Shown: piece by piece, positions 1-11,185 of the stretch
Layout of the letters: the number at the start of each line of letters is the position of its first letter
How positions within the stretch are numbered: position 1 is the first letter of the stretch
Source: Bacteroidota bacterium
Lineage (GTDB): Bacteria > Bacteroidota > Bacteroidia > AKYH767-A > 2013-40CM-41-45
Assembly: GCA_016720935.1 (NCBI GenBank)
Contig: JADKJP010000002.1
Span: 310,001 to 374,000 of the forward strand
DNA: 64,000 bases
Direction: 5' to 3'
Notes under the pieces: generated by a model
Database searches by the model: none
The model's input: the letters and a program-made list of their open reading frames with translations, nothing else
What the model was told of the DNA's origin: nothing
Made by a program: the position numbers and the translations under genes

Positions 1-1971
1 TCGCAGTAGCTGTTCCGTCTTCGCTGTTCTGACAAGTTGCGTCAGTTGAAGAAACGATACTTGCAACTATTCCCGATGTATTTCCAACCAATGCTGAAAG
101 TGTTTGTTGACAGCCGTCTGCATTATCAACAACAGTAACCGTATAAACACCGGAAGTTAATCCGGTAGCAGTAGCACCGGTACTTACTGCAGGATTCCAT
201 GTATACGAGAAATTACCACTACCACCGGTAGTCTGAACACTTGCACTACCATCAGCAGCCTGACAAGTAGCAGGAGTGGTAGTCATAGTAGCACTGAATC
301 CGGCAGCACCGTGAATCTCAACAGAACCCGCTATCCGGCAATTGTTATTGTCGCTTACTCTGACAGTATAGATACCGGCAGTCAAATTTGTGATCGAACT
401 ACTCGTCTGAGGAGGATTCGTATTCCAGGAATAAGTGTAGGGGACAGTTCCGCCACCAATTGTACAAGATGCATTGCCTGTTTGTCCGGAGCAGTCCGCA
501 TCCTGAGATGTCATGGCAATTGTCAATGCAGGAGGTTGAGTGATGTTTACATATTGTGTAGTGGAACATCCGGATGGGCTTGAAATATCCACAGTATATA
601 CTCCTGCATAAAGATGTGTGACCTGGGTAGTTTGCATTTCACCGGGCCACCACATGATTTCAAACGGTCCGGTACCACTCAGATTGAGATTTGCTGTACC
701 ATTGTGACCACCGAAACAACTTACATTGGTAGTGGCGACTTGTGTAACTGGAGCAGCCTTTACGTTGATGACAACCGGCAACTGCGACGATCTTACAGGA
801 GTACCGTCATCTGTGGCAATGATCATCAGCGAATTCAAACCTACGTTTGAAGCCTGTCCAACAACCTGCACGGTGAAGGTGGAAGTATTTCCGGGAAGTG
901 AGGTCACCGTTACACCACTCATGGTAGAAGTTGTTGTAACAGTAGTGATCTGTCCCAGTTCCGGAGAGAGGAATGAACCTTGAATCAAGAGTGTATCGCC
1001 TTCACACACACTCAATGTATCACAAGCTTGTGATGAATTCAGGATAGGAGGTACGTTGCTACCGCTTTGACAAACGTTCAGGATAAAGGATTGATTGTCG
1101 AGAGCGTCGATACCATCGTTATTTCCATAAGGACCGTCGTATGCTGAACCGGTCTGATCAAACATTCCAATTTGAATGTAGTCAATTCCATTTCCCTGGT
1201 TGACACCAACTGTAGCAGGAGTTCCGCCGAATCCGCCGGAACCACCGGATGCATCACCGGTTGTCCATTGCATATCCTGGTAGCAGAAAGAAACATTGGA
1301 TCCCGGAGGAAGCAATGGATCAAAACCATCAGTAAGAATCAGCTGAAATGTATTTCCCATATCATCATGCGAACTAAAGTAGCCGACATTCTCCCACTGA
1401 ACAATCAGGTGAGTACTGGTTACCTGGTAATAAACGATTCCACTCAATGGTCCACGTGTATCCACGTCAGCCCAGAACGGAGCGATCATGGTATAGTTTG
1501 GATCAGGAAATGAAGTGGCTGTGAAAGTCGCGTAAGGATTGGTGATAGAAACGTTTCCATTGTTATTGATGTACACGTCATTTATTTGTTGCCCATAAAA
1601 ACAAAATGGAAATGGGATAGGAATAGAGATTGTAGACCAGTCATCATTTCTGTAATCAGGAGGCAGACCCGGACCACCACTGCCACCCGAGCCATCGAAC
1701 TGAGCAACCTGCCAATTCGGATCACGCGGAATCCAGCATGCGCAGCCACTGGCAGTGTTCACCGAATTTCCGGGATGAACATTCGGAGCGATACGAGTCG
1801 GATTTTTTCCAAGTGCATCATAGTTGACATACTTCTCGTGACCGTTTAATCGTCCTTCAAGCTTGGCTTGATTGACTTTGGCCATATCAATTGTCTTTAC
1901 ATCAATTTGAGAAAACAGTTGTGATGTAAATAACAAGAAGGCACAAATGAGTAGAGTACTAAGTTTTGTCA
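1..1971 (-). CDS. Secreted NIDO-domain protein with SprB-like repeats, C-terminus outside window
   Basis: The frame stays open from an ATG at 1969-1971 to the window edge, giving at least 657 residues. The first 22 residues form a signal peptide ending SQLFSQ. Residues about 105-215 match a nidogen-like (NIDO) domain (FCFYGQ, VYINNNGNVS, IAPFWADVD). From about residue 415 there are repeated SprB-like units with the pattern GTxPYTYSW...LTAGIYTVSVSDxxxC. Such proteins are surface or extracellular adhesin-like products, usually carrying a T9SS sorting domain at the C-terminus, which here would lie outside the window. The role in adhesion is inferred from the family. No clear promoter was recognised upstream. 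Confidence 0.85.
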
Positions 1972-2217
1972 TAACTTGTTTATATTATTTGATTTCTTAA
2001 AACTAACCCTATGGCGTAGGGGGGATTATAGAATATACCAATTTACAAAAAGGAAAATTGGCTTACAAATAAATTCCGTGAACGAAAGCCTTGATTTTAG
2101 AGGGATTTGGCGACTTTTGACAGCTTTAACAATTTGATGTGTAAGAGGGCAGGGTGATTTTTTCGGGATTTGAATTGGGTTTTTTAATTCTGAATGAGAT
2201 TCAGTTTACCGGCATTA

Positions 2218-2259
2218 AATTCAAGACACCGGAATTTATGAATCCAGGTGTCTTGAATT
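2218..2259 (-). terminator. Perfect 13-bp hairpin downstream of the beta-propeller gene
   Basis: AATTCAAGACACC at 2218-2230 is exactly complementary to GGTGTCTTGAATT at 2247-2259, with a 16-nt loop. It lies about 170 bp beyond the stop of the minus-strand gene ending at 2427, so a transcription end or mRNA-stabilising role is possible. There is no strong T-run. The rest of the 1972-2426 gap holds nothing else I recognise. Confidence 0.45.
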
Positions 2260-2426
2260 ATTATTAGCAGGTACTTGGATTTATGATGGAGAACAAAGAC
2301 TGATGAACAGGATCCTATTTTAAATCTCATTATTTTTTGAATTCCCGGATTGTGATATTGGATTCACGCAATCGGAAATGAGCTGAATACTTCCGACTGT
2401 ACTTTGTTACACATTGGAAGTGCCTT

Positions 2427-4008
2427 TTAGTTTTTAATGAGTTTTACTATTTGTAAACCATCATTCGATTTTAATTTGCAGAAATATGTTCCTGTTTTGA
2501 GTTCTGACAGATCAATAGTGATAGTATTTTTTCCTTGTTGTGAATTATTTAGCGGAATGTTCTTTACATTTTTCCCGATGACATCAAAGATTGTAATTGT
2601 CGCATTTTTTATTTCTGATAAATTGAATTCTAATGATGCGGATGACGAAACCGGGTTTGGAAATATTTTTACCTGATTTTCAATCTGCAAATGATTATCA
2701 ATTGCCACAGGTAACATATTGTAGTGAAAAACATACATGTTTCTTGAACCAATAGCATACAAACTTCCATCATTGGCAAATGAGGCGGCCAAACCGGTGC
2801 CTGCATATATATTTGGAGTACTAACCCAACTTTGAACACCCGTATTGCTGTACTGAACTATCGGCATTTGATTGAAAGAAGGATTAAATGGGTCAGGAGT
2901 AGGTCCCTCCTACGCCTGTAACAATTACTTCGCCAGTCGGTTTTGCTAAAATAAAATGTGGGTACTCATCGCTCGCAGTAGGATTGATTGGAACAGAATA
3001 TGGTGAAGCCCAAAGCAATGTTCCACCTGTATCTGTTTGGAATGTTTCCCATTTAATACCACTTGCATTTCCATAACCTATCGCACTAATTCGATTATTT
3101 ACATAAGTCATACGAGTTGCAAAATTATATCCTCCAAAATCATAAAAGTTTGCCCACAATAAATTACCGGTCGGATTATACTTCGTAAGTTTTACATCAT
3201 AATCCCAGGTAATTGCATTGATTTGATGATAAAGACTTCCTAAAACATATACGTTGTCATTTTCATCAAATTCTACATCTGCGGAAAGGGTGCCAATCGC
3301 ATCCGCTGTCCAAAGTAATGTGCCTGATGTATCCCAAACAAAAACAGGTGAAACATTGGGCGTTCCGCTACTCGTTGCTATTACGATCTTGTTATTTCTG
3401 ATACGCATAGCATTAAAATTTTTAGGTGCATTTACTGTGCTTGAATTTGTGAAGATTACATTGCCATTTGTATCTATTTTAATTAATGTAGCGCCATTGG
3501 TGATTGCGGTACCGATATATAAATTTCCGATGGCATCAACTACACTTCTGCAATCAAAAGATGTAGTGCTATTGATTAGAATGGAAATTGGAATTACAGT
3601 TCTCCATAGCAATGTTCCTGCAGGACTGTATTTTATTGCTACAATTGCATTGGGATAATCATACGAACTTCCAATAGAATATTGATTACCAACCACAAGA
3701 ATGTTGTTGTAAGCATCGCAATTCACCCAATTTGGCTTTTCATAGATGCTATGTATTCCGGATGAATCTTCAATTTCCCATAAGAACGTTCCTGAAATGT
3801 CATATTTCCTGGTAAACATGCGATAGCTTTGCAAATATCCGGTTACAACAACATTGTCAAGTGAATCAACAGCACACATAACAGATTGTTTTTGATCCCA
3901 ATTGGCATTTTGCTGCCAGTCCAGTGCGTATTGTGCGAATAAACTTGTAACCGGCAAAGTGGTTGAGAGCGCAACGAAGAGCAGGATTAAATGTATTTTT
4001 ATTTTCAT
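2427..4008 (-). CDS. Secreted beta-propeller (SBBP-like) T9SS cargo protein, one frameshift
   Basis: The first part (4008 to about 2907) starts with a signal peptide ending TSLFAQ. It has repeated units of the type YDISGTFLWE, YSPAGTLLWR, YNPTGNLLWA and LGSLYHQ, typical of SBBP-like or PQQ-like propellers. The second part (about 2907 to 2427) continues the propeller and ends with a type A sorting domain (KIFPNPVSSSASLEFNL ... GTYFCKLKSNDG). The parts join if one G is removed from the GGG run at 2905-2907: the reading then becomes VGGPTPDPFNP and continues without a stop. The joined protein is about 527 residues. It is predicted to be exported by Sec and T9SS. Whether the frameshift is real or a base-calling error cannot be told from the sequence. 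Confidence 0.75.
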
Positions 4009-4177
4009 AAATTATAATATTTTTAAATTTTAAGTGTACTAAGGAGTATGTTAATCGACCACGCATGTCAAAACTAAGAGATGCGGTTTTGTTAAATTCA
4101 TATTCCGGTGAATTCAATAAATTTAAATATTCATTACAGGTGACTTTTAATTAAATGTCACAAACTGGAAATTTAGA

Positions 4178-4603
4178 TCAATTAAAAATCGAGTGATTTT
4201 CAATATTAAAACCTGATCCGGTTAATTTCGGAGGTTGCCAAACAATGGTATGAAAATTTATGATGTTGATGGAGTCATTCACTGACAAAAAAGTGTTTGA
4301 GCCATTTATGAAGGCTTTAAAAATTGTTGATGAGAATTGACGGATATTGGCGTCAAAGAAAATGATCGAATTAAAAGTGTTGGGCGATTTATAGGGAAGT
4401 TCCTTGTCGCGCTCGTTGTCCTGATCTGTACTGTCATCAGTTATATAATGCATCACAAGAAATTTATAAAGCGAAACTGAATTATCAGTTTGTTGATGTT
4501 CATGTAAATGCTCAATCATCACTTCAATTTTCATCAGCTCGTTAAAACCGGTAGTTGAAAACAGGTAGATGGAAAGAAGGAATATGGCAGCTATATTTTT
4601 CAA
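4178..4603 (-). CDS. Small exported protein of unknown function
   Basis: This 141-residue protein has an N-terminal hydrophobic segment (IAAIFLLSIYLFSTTGFNEL) that looks like a signal peptide or anchor, followed by a His-containing stretch (IEHLHEHQQ, MHYITDD) and a charged middle (DQDNERDKELPYKS). This layout resembles small Bacteroidota proteins often found beside cation-efflux genes, but no efflux gene is present here. I assign no function. It stands alone, with about 360 bp to the divergent Kelch gene. Confidence 0.6.
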   Translation of the reverse strand: MKNIAAIFLLSIYLFSTTGFNELMKIEVMIEHLHEHQQTDNSVSLYKFLVMHYITDDSTDQDNERDKELPYKSPNTFNSIIFFDANIRQFSSTIFKAFINGSNTFLSVNDSINIINFHTIVWQPPKLTGSGFNIENHSIFN

Positions 4604-4962
4604 GCATACAAATCTATGTCAAACTACATAACATTTAAATATTTCATGCTGAGCAGGAATAAATCGTATTTGAAATGGGAATATTTTCTTAAAGAAGCGT
4701 TGCCGGCTGAAATATTGAATTTTGACGTGTTCAAAAGATTATGCCGAAACGATGTAGTGTAAATTGAAATCATAAATGAATTGCCAATTGGCTCTCGGTA
4801 GAAATTACTTCATGCAGAGTTTTTGTAATAAACTGCTTAGGCGAGGTTCTTATGAGCCGATTTCTCCTGTAAGAAAATCTTTTATATATTGACAAGCTAT
4901 CGATTTATCGAATCATGATCTCAATACGATTTCATTGGCTATTATATTTAAACAGCAAATCA
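4604..4962. other. Intergenic region between divergent genes
   Basis: This AT-rich stretch of about 360 bp separates a minus-strand and a plus-strand gene and must hold both promoters. I see no clear TAnnTTTG box, repeat or hairpin. Confidence 0.5.
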
Positions 4963-7900
4963 ATGCGTAAGCTTCTCTTTGTCTTTTTATTTAATTTGAT
5001 TACGTTATTCGCCACAGCTCAGGGAACCTGTTTTCGTTCGGCAGATTTTCCGGGCTCTCCACGAAAACTTTGCAAAGCTGAAACCGTTGGCCATAAAGGA
5101 TATCTTATGCTGGGCGTTGTTGGCGGCGGAATTCGAATAAACGAAGTTTGGGAATATGATGAACTCACAGCTTTGTGGACTCAAAAAATGATTTTCCTGG
5201 TACATCGAGATACGATGCGTTTACATTTTCATTAAATGGAAATATTTATCTGGGTGGAGGGAATTTTGGCACATGTTTTACAGATGTCTGGAAATATACG
5301 CCCACAACAGATAGTTGGGTGCAGGTTGCAGATTTTCCGGGAACCAACTCAAACCAGTATGCTAATTTCACTTACAATGGAAAGGGGTACATTGCTTTTG
5401 GACGGATCTCTTGTAGCAATAATTCCGGCACTGATCAATTCTGGGAATATGATCCGATTGCTGATGCATGGACACAGCTTACATCTGCTCCGGGTGTAGT
5501 ATCATGGAGCAGAGCAGCAGTTGTTAATGACAAGGTTTTTTTCCTGAACGAGACAAGTACCGCGGTATACGTTTATGATTTTTCTACATCAACCTGGGAT
5601 ACCTCATGGCCCAATGCAGCCGGACCTGCAACTTCTGTCCCATTGTTTGGGTGTAGTATCAACGGTGTACCTCATATCTTTAATCAGAATTATCCGAAGT
5701 TTCTGCACCTGCCCAGTCAAAACTGGTTCCGTGGAGATACTTTGTTCAACATGAACTGGCATCAGGACATGGCTTTCATGGCTTTTGCAGATACTGTGAA
5801 AATTATTGGAGGAAGTGATGGCAGCTCCGCATTTACCAGTGATGTCTGGACTTATTATCCGGGCTGTACAAGTACAATTGATGCACAACTTTCAGTTGCT
5901 GATACCAGTTATTTTGGCGGAGTGACCAATTTGTTGAATACAAGTATTATTTCTCCCGCAGGAAATAATTATGCATGGCAATGGCAGGTTGATACAACAA
6001 TTTCAGGATGGTTTGGCGGAGATACAGTACTCAGGCCCGATCATTATGGAACTTATTATGTCAGCTTACTCGCAACCAATGGTTATTGCATCGATTCAAC
6101 ATCAGATTCTGTTTTTGTAAACAGAGGAATGTGGAGCGGAAAAACTGTTTTACCTGCAGAAGGAGAGGAACGTAGCTTTGCAATTGCCGCTGTCCTTGGG
6201 AATGAAGCATACATTGGCATGGGTGTAGACGCAAACGGTCTTGTACTACGTGATATGTGGAAATACAATTCTGTCACACAACGGCTGACACGATTAGGAG
6301 ATTTTCCATTTCCGCGTTTGAAATATCCGGCTTTTGTTCAGGCGAATTCAAAATTCTATCTGATAGGTGGTGATCCGGGTGTGTTTCCAAATACGACAAA
6401 TAAATTTTATGAATATGATCCCGCGACAGATCTCTGGACCGCATTGCCGGATTTTCCGGGACCTGCACGATCGAGTGCAAGGGCTGTAGTGCTTAATTCA
6501 GAGATCTATCTTTTTTTCGGTGGTACTACTGAAGTGTACAAATACAATACGGTAAGTGCAACATGGACACAGTTGACATCACATCCTTCCATGACGTATG
6601 TAGATGCCGTTTTGGAATACGGGTGAAATATTATTTCTATTGTTCTTGGAAGTGGTTCATCAATATGGCAATACGATGTTGTCGCGGATACATGGGGAGT
6701 AATGACTACCAACTTCACTTCGGACTCACGATTTGGTTCTACAATATATTTAACGAATGATAAATTGTGGATCGTGAATGGAAAGTTCAGTGGAACGAGT
6801 TCTACAAGCTATATCAATACAAGTTATTTTTATAATCTGAGCAATGGAGATATTTCTCCAGGTCCTGCCAGTTATATTTTCTCAGGTATTTACCAGGAAT
6901 CTGTTTTTTCAACCGGGTTTGTTGTGAACGGAAAATATTACCGGTGTTTTGGCGAATCTTATGGTGGCTATAAAGACAAAACAATTGGATGTTTTGAACC
7001 CAATGCCTGCGAAAATATTCCGTATTTCTTTCCAGTCGGTATAGACGAAGCGGGAATTGGCATTCAGCACAATTACCAGAATGCAAGTAAATTTTACCTG
7101 CCCGTAGATACAATAGGAGCAACCTTGTTTGTCGACGGAGTAGCCACCCAGATCAACGTGACCAGTTATACCGCAGGTCAGGTTTTCGAACAATGTGGAG
7201 AACACAAATTGCAATGGGTCATCAGCAGGGCAGGATGTTCGGATACTACCACCTATTGGCAAACATCTCATCCGATTTATCGTCTTGAGCGACGAGCTGA
7301 AATGCCATTGGGCAATTTGAAAATTCGTCATACACTCAATGCGACCAGTATCGGCAATACCGGTTATATGGGAATGGGAAATAAATATGTTGACATTCTT
7401 ACGGAAGCCTATAAAGACTGGTATGCTTATGATCCTGCAACTGATTCATGGACAGTGAAAGCATCGTTACCAGTATCAGCAGAAAATCATACAGGTTCAG
7501 CAGGATTTTCAGATGGCACGAATGCATATATTTCCGGTGGAACGAAAGGCTGTTTTGGAAGCGCTTCCTGTTTTCTCTCCGACACCTGGCAATATGATCC
7601 TGTATTGGATACATGGACACAAAGATCCAATCTTCCCGGCGTAGGTCGCTACACTCCGGTTTCGGCTGTGATAGGCGATACAGCGTATGTTGGATTGGGA
7701 TACTATTCGTTTTCAGGTGGCGGACAAATTGATAAATACCACATTCCAAGTGATACATGGACTAGCAGCGGATGGCCTTATGGCGCGAGTATGTCATCTG
7801 CTCCTATTGCATTCTCTTATGGAAACAAAGTATATGCCGGATACAATACATTGTTTGGTGGAGGAGCTAATCCGGGTTTGTATGAATACGATCAGTCCAC

Positions 7901-8483
7901 AGGCGCCTGGTCAGGTCCGGTTTTAAAAGTGGGGGAACTCAATGGTGAACGTTTTGCAAAAGTATTGGGCAATGAAGCATTTATTTTCAATAATTATGTT
8001 TCAAAAATAGATCTGGACAGAATGAAAGTAATTCCACTCCAGTCGTTGGATATTCCGGGAGACACTTCTGTTGAATTCAGCGCAGCATTCTCTATTAATC
8101 ACCAGGTGTACATCAGTCTGCTCAATCTTGATACAGGAAGTCCTCGTTTGGGAAATCATTTTTACAAATATGATTTGAACCAACAGGTTTGCGATTTGGA
8201 TTCATTGATTCTAAATTCCGGACAATTGCTCAGCACAATGCCTGAATTAATTGTAACACCAAACCCTGCTCATGGAAAAGTACTGGTGAGTGTCTCCGGA
8301 AAACTATTTTCTTCCGGAACATATCAGTTATTCGATATCCAGGGACGTTCTGTCATGAATGGAAACTTCGCAGGAAAACAATTGGAACTCGATCTTACAA
8401 AGCAGGTATCCGGGATTTATACGCTTTTGTATTCAGAAAAGGAGAGTGGAAATTTGTATACAAAAAAGATTGTCCTGAACTGA
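4963..8483 (+). CDS. Secreted Kelch-repeat T9SS protein, broken by one frameshift and one stop
   Basis: The ATG at 4963 is chosen because it begins a good signal peptide (MRKLLFVFLFNLITLFATAQ). Kelch units recur throughout (WEYDPIADAWTQL, YDPATDSWTVKASLP, YDPVLDTWTQRS with preceding G-G doublets). The last 80 residues are a type A sorting domain (VTPNPAHGKVLVSV ... GIYTLLY). There are two lesions. The six-A run at 5183-5188 is one A short for continuing WTQKNDFPG. An in-frame TGA at 6624-6626 interrupts EYG-NIISIVLGSGS, after which the same frame runs to 8483. Repaired, the protein is about 1173 residues and would be a secreted double propeller. It could be a decaying pseudogene or a sequence-error case. 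Confidence 0.7.
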
Positions 8484-8517
8484 GAATTTGAAAATTGTCA
8501 TAAGGTATTTCAGGAAA

Positions 8518-8549
8518 CTGTTGTTCCATTCGGAAGTTGAATGGACAAG
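8518..8549 (+). terminator. Possible hairpin after the Kelch gene
   Basis: TCCATTC at 8525-8531 pairs with GAATGGA at 8539-8545 across a 7-nt loop, about 40 bp after the Kelch stop codon. No T-run follows, so this is only a weak terminator candidate. Confidence 0.3.
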
Positions 8550-8619
8550 TTGGCTGATTCCCGCCTTATTCTTTGCTCATTTAATTAAGTGAATTCACAT
8601 ATTAATAATTTCAATTCCC

Positions 8620-8627
8620 TATATTTG
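8620..8627 (+). promoter_or_regulatory. Bacteroidota -7 box (TATATTTG) for the Crp/Fnr-type gene
   Basis: TATATTTG matches TAnnTTTG exactly and lies about 100 bp before the regulator gene at 8726. No good TTG -33 element is seen at the usual distance, so support is moderate. Confidence 0.45.
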
Positions 8628-8725
8628 CTAAAGGCTGACAAACTAAAAAGCATATACTGTATTCGTTAGCCTGCTCTGTGATTCTTATCATCAATCTTCT
8701 AAACCTTTATTTCGATTGAGGATTC

Positions 8726-9352
8726 ATGTCATTATTTAATTTTTCAAAAAAAATGCAACTCTATCGCTCAGAACTTTCTCCTTTGTTTGTTGATTTATTT
8801 CTGAATAAAATCGGATTGACGGAAACGGAATTTGAATTGGTGCTGAGTTTTTTCAAGAGAGAATACATTCCCAGGAAATATTTTTATCTGAAAGCCGGTC
8901 AGGTTTGCAAGCATTTCGCTTATGTAAGTAAAGGCTGCTTCCGGAATTATACGATTGACACCAAGGGCGGTGAACATATATTGTATTTCGCCTTTGAAGA
9001 CTGGATTGTTGGAGATTTGGAAAGTATGTATACTGGCAATCCTTGCAGTATTTATATCCAGGCAATGGAAGATTGCGAACTGCTTTGCATTTCCAGTGAG
9101 GATCTTGCAAAAATGGAAGATCAAATGCCGAAATTAAAAGAGTGGCATCTTGCCAAGCAACGTAAAGCGCATCAAGCCTCCATCAACAGACTATCGGAAG
9201 TGAAATCACTCACTCCGGAGGAGCGGTATCTGCAACTTGTGCAAAAGCATCCTCAGATTTTTCAGCGGGTACCTTTGCAATACATCGCTTCGTTTCTGGA
9301 CATTGAGCCACCATCCCTGAGCAGGATGCGTAAACGTCTTTTAACCAAATAG
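8726..9352 (+). CDS. Crp/Fnr family transcriptional regulator
   Basis: This 208-residue protein has the Crp layout. A cyclic-nucleotide-binding-like beta-roll occupies about residues 25-130 (YFYLKAGQVCKHFAYVSKGC, then FEDWIVGDL). A dimerisation helix follows at about 135-165. A C-terminal winged helix-turn-helix ends PLQYIASFLDIEPPSLSRMRKRL. There is no FNR-type N-terminal cysteine cluster, so direct Fe-S oxygen sensing is unlikely. Many Bacteroidota members of this group regulate a neighbouring gene. Two operator-like palindromes lie just downstream at 9359-9393 in front of the methyltransferase gene, which suggests that gene as target. An internal ATG nine codons on could be the true start. 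Confidence 0.85.
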   Translation: MSLFNFSKKMQLYRSELSPLFVDLFLNKIGLTETEFELVLSFFKREYIPRKYFYLKAGQVCKHFAYVSKGCFRNYTIDTKGGEHILYFAFEDWIVGDLESMYTGNPCSIYIQAMEDCELLCISSEDLAKMEDQMPKLKEWHLAKQRKAHQASINRLSEVKSLTPEERYLQLVQKHPQIFQRVPLQYIASFLDIEPPSLSRMRKRLLTK

Positions 9353-9358
9353 CATTTC

Positions 9359-9393
9359 TTAACCCGAGTTAAGTCGCCTTTTAACCGGGGTTA
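9359..9393 (+). promoter_or_regulatory. Tandem operator-like palindromes TTAAC-N4-GTTAA
   Basis: TTAACCCGAGTTAA (9359-9372) and TTAACCGGGGTTA (9381-9393) share the same symmetric half-sites, with centres about 22 bp (two helical turns) apart. They sit directly upstream of the promoter-like elements of the methyltransferase gene, at roughly -65 and -44 from the predicted start of transcription, where Crp-type activators bind. Binding by the adjacent regulator is inferred. Confidence 0.55.
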
Positions 9394-9424
9394 TTGGAAA
9401 CTCGTGTGCTTTCCAGTCTCTTTG
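9394..9424 (+). promoter_or_regulatory. Predicted promoter of the methyltransferase gene
   Basis: TTG at 9394-9396 and TCTCTTTG at 9417-9424 (one mismatch to TAnnTTTG) are 20 bp apart, the usual spacing for Bacteroidota primary-sigma promoters. Transcription would start near 9431, leaving a leader of about 12 nt before the ATG at 9443. Confidence 0.5.
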
Positions 9425-9442
9425 TCGTGTAAATCATCAACC

Positions 9443-10462
9443 ATGACAACAGCTCCAACAATTTCCCCCTCCACTCAAATGATGCAGATGATCACAGGTT
9501 TCTGGACATCCTGTTGTATCTACAATGCTGCGAAGTTGAATGTAGCGGATTTACTTCACAAGGATGCAATGTCTTGCGAGCAGCTTGCGGAATCAACACG
9601 TACCAATGCTTCTTCACTTTACAGAATGATGAGGGCTTTGGCAAGTGTCGGTATTTTCAGTGAAAACGAAAAAGGAGAATTCGCCAATACCACGCTGAGT
9701 GAAACACTGAGAAGTGATTTGCCTGGTTCTATGAAAGCGATGGCAATAGCACAACTCGGTGACCACTATCCTGCATGGGGGAACTTGTTGTATAGTTTGA
9801 AAACCGGAAATACCGCTTTTGAAAAAGTAGAAGGGATGAATGTCTGGAAATATTATGAAACGCATCCGGAAGAAGGTTTGAATTTTATGAAAGCGATGAC
9901 CGGCTCCACCAATGCGGCTATTCAGAATGTAATTCCCATGTATGACTTTTCTTCGGCGAAAACTATTGTGGACATCGGTGGTGGAAACGGAGTGTTTCTG
10001 ATGGCAATTCTCGACAAGGCTCCGCAGGCGACAGGAATTGTTTTTGATGAAGAGTATGTTGTGGACGAAACAATAAAGACAATTGAGGAACGAGGATTCA
10101 GTAAAAAATGTAGTGTTTCAGCAGGGAATTTCTTTGAAGCCGTTACAGAAGGCGCCGACATTTATCTGATGAAACATGTGCTTCATGATTGGAATGATGA
10201 GCAGTCGGTTCAAATTTTAAGAAATTGTTCTGAGGCCATGCATTCAGGAAGTAAAATGCTGGTCATTGAAGCAGTGATTCCTACAGGAAACACCCGGCAT
10301 CCCGGAAAGTTTATGGACATAAATATGATGGCCATGACGGGAGGAAAGGAACGTACGGAGGCAGAATATGCATCTATATTTGAACAATCGGGATTGAAGT
10401 TGGCAAGAGTCATCCATACAAATTCACCCACGCTGAGTATCCTGGAAGTAACCAAAGCATAA
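9443..10462 (+). CDS. SAM-dependent O-methyltransferase (family 2 type)
   Basis: This 339-residue protein has the plant/bacterial O-methyltransferase layout. An N-terminal winged-helix dimerisation domain (about 10-110: AAKLNVADLLHKDAMSCEQL, SLYRMMRALASVGIF) is followed by a Rossmann methyltransferase domain with SAM motif IVDIGGGNGVFL near residue 175 and the post-motif DIYLMKHVLHDWNDEQ, which contains the usual catalytic His. The reaction is methyl transfer from SAM to a hydroxyl of an unknown small molecule. The ATG at 9443 is preferred over an upstream in-frame ATG at 9404 because the latter lies inside the predicted promoter. The gene is probably under control of the upstream Crp/Fnr-type regulator. 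Confidence 0.85.
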   Translation: MTTAPTISPSTQMMQMITGFWTSCCIYNAAKLNVADLLHKDAMSCEQLAESTRTNASSLYRMMRALASVGIFSENEKGEFANTTLSETLRSDLPGSMKAMAIAQLGDHYPAWGNLLYSLKTGNTAFEKVEGMNVWKYYETHPEEGLNFMKAMTGSTNAAIQNVIPMYDFSSAKTIVDIGGGNGVFLMAILDKAPQATGIVFDEEYVVDETIKTIEERGFSKKCSVSAGNFFEAVTEGADIYLMKHVLHDWNDEQSVQILRNCSEAMHSGSKMLVIEAVIPTGNTRHPGKFMDINMMAMTGGKERTEAEYASIFEQSGLKLARVIHTNSPTLSILEVTKA

Positions 10463-10566
10463 TAAAATTTTATTAATGAATATGTGTGTTCCGGTACACA
10501 CAAAAAAACCGGAGGCGTATCCGAAAAGCCACACGAGTAGGACCCCATCTCAAAAAAACAAATCAA

Positions 10567-10830
10567 ATGGTAAAAGGTTATGTAAGGCACAAAGTTGCCG
10601 ATTTCGACAAATGGAAAGCAGTTTATGATCAGCATGATTCAACACGCAAGGAATTCGGTTGTAAAAAATCAGAAGTGTTCAGAAATGCACAGAATCCGAA
10701 TGAAGTTTTAGTCGTTACGGAATGGGAAAATAAAGAGCAGGCTGCTAAATTCGACGGATCAGCAAGTCTCAAAACCGCCATGCAAAATGCCGGCGTTGTG
10801 AGCGCTCCTGAATTCAGCTTTGCTGAGTAA
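10567..10830 (+). CDS. Small antibiotic-biosynthesis-monooxygenase-like (ABM fold) protein
   Basis: The 87-residue product MVKGYVRHKVADFDKWKAVY... fits the dimeric alpha-beta barrel (ABM-like) fold: a first strand with YVRHKV, a helix DFDKWKAVYDQH, a strand EVLVVTEWEN, and a helix EQAAKFDGSASLKTAMQNAG. The ATG at 10567 begins the conserved part; an upstream in-frame start would add 27 basic residues without family support. It lies 104 bp after the methyltransferase gene and is probably cotranscribed. The substrate and even enzymatic activity are unknown; many such proteins are uncharacterised. Confidence 0.75.
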   Translation: MVKGYVRHKVADFDKWKAVYDQHDSTRKEFGCKKSEVFRNAQNPNEVLVVTEWENKEQAAKFDGSASLKTAMQNAGVVSAPEFSFAE

Positions 10831-10849
10831 TTTGTGAAGTAATATTTTT

Positions 10850-10887
10850 GTGGTGTCGGTGAAGAATCACTGACACCACTTTTTTTT
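10850..10887 (+). terminator. Rho-independent terminator
   Basis: GTGGTGTCGGTG (10850-10861) pairs with CACTGACACCAC (10868-10879) with one G-T wobble and a 6-nt loop, followed by eight T residues. It ends the methyltransferase/ABM transcription unit. Confidence 0.85.
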
Positions 10888-11185
10888 ATTTCAACGATTT
10901 CTGACGTTTGATTGCAGATTTTAGCTTGATCTTTTTCCATTGATCATAAGAGTACAGCAAATGGAGATTTCATACAGATCTAATGAATTGGTTCAAATTT
11001 CTTAATTTTCATATTCCTGGTCTGCTGAATTATTCCGGATTCATAATTCATTGAAATAAATTAAGAAGAATCCCAAAGTAATTCGCAGTGAGAATGGCTA
11101 AGTCATCCTTTATAATGGAATCTCAAGCAGTTTGACTTTCAAAACACTTTCTCATCCCCAAGTCCTAAATCAATACTCTCGAAAC

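Noticed and set aside
6624..6626. TGA recoded as a sense codon across the genome
   Set aside because: TGA is the normal stop in many genes here (cupin, gpsA and others), and no other gene has an internal TGA. A code change is excluded.
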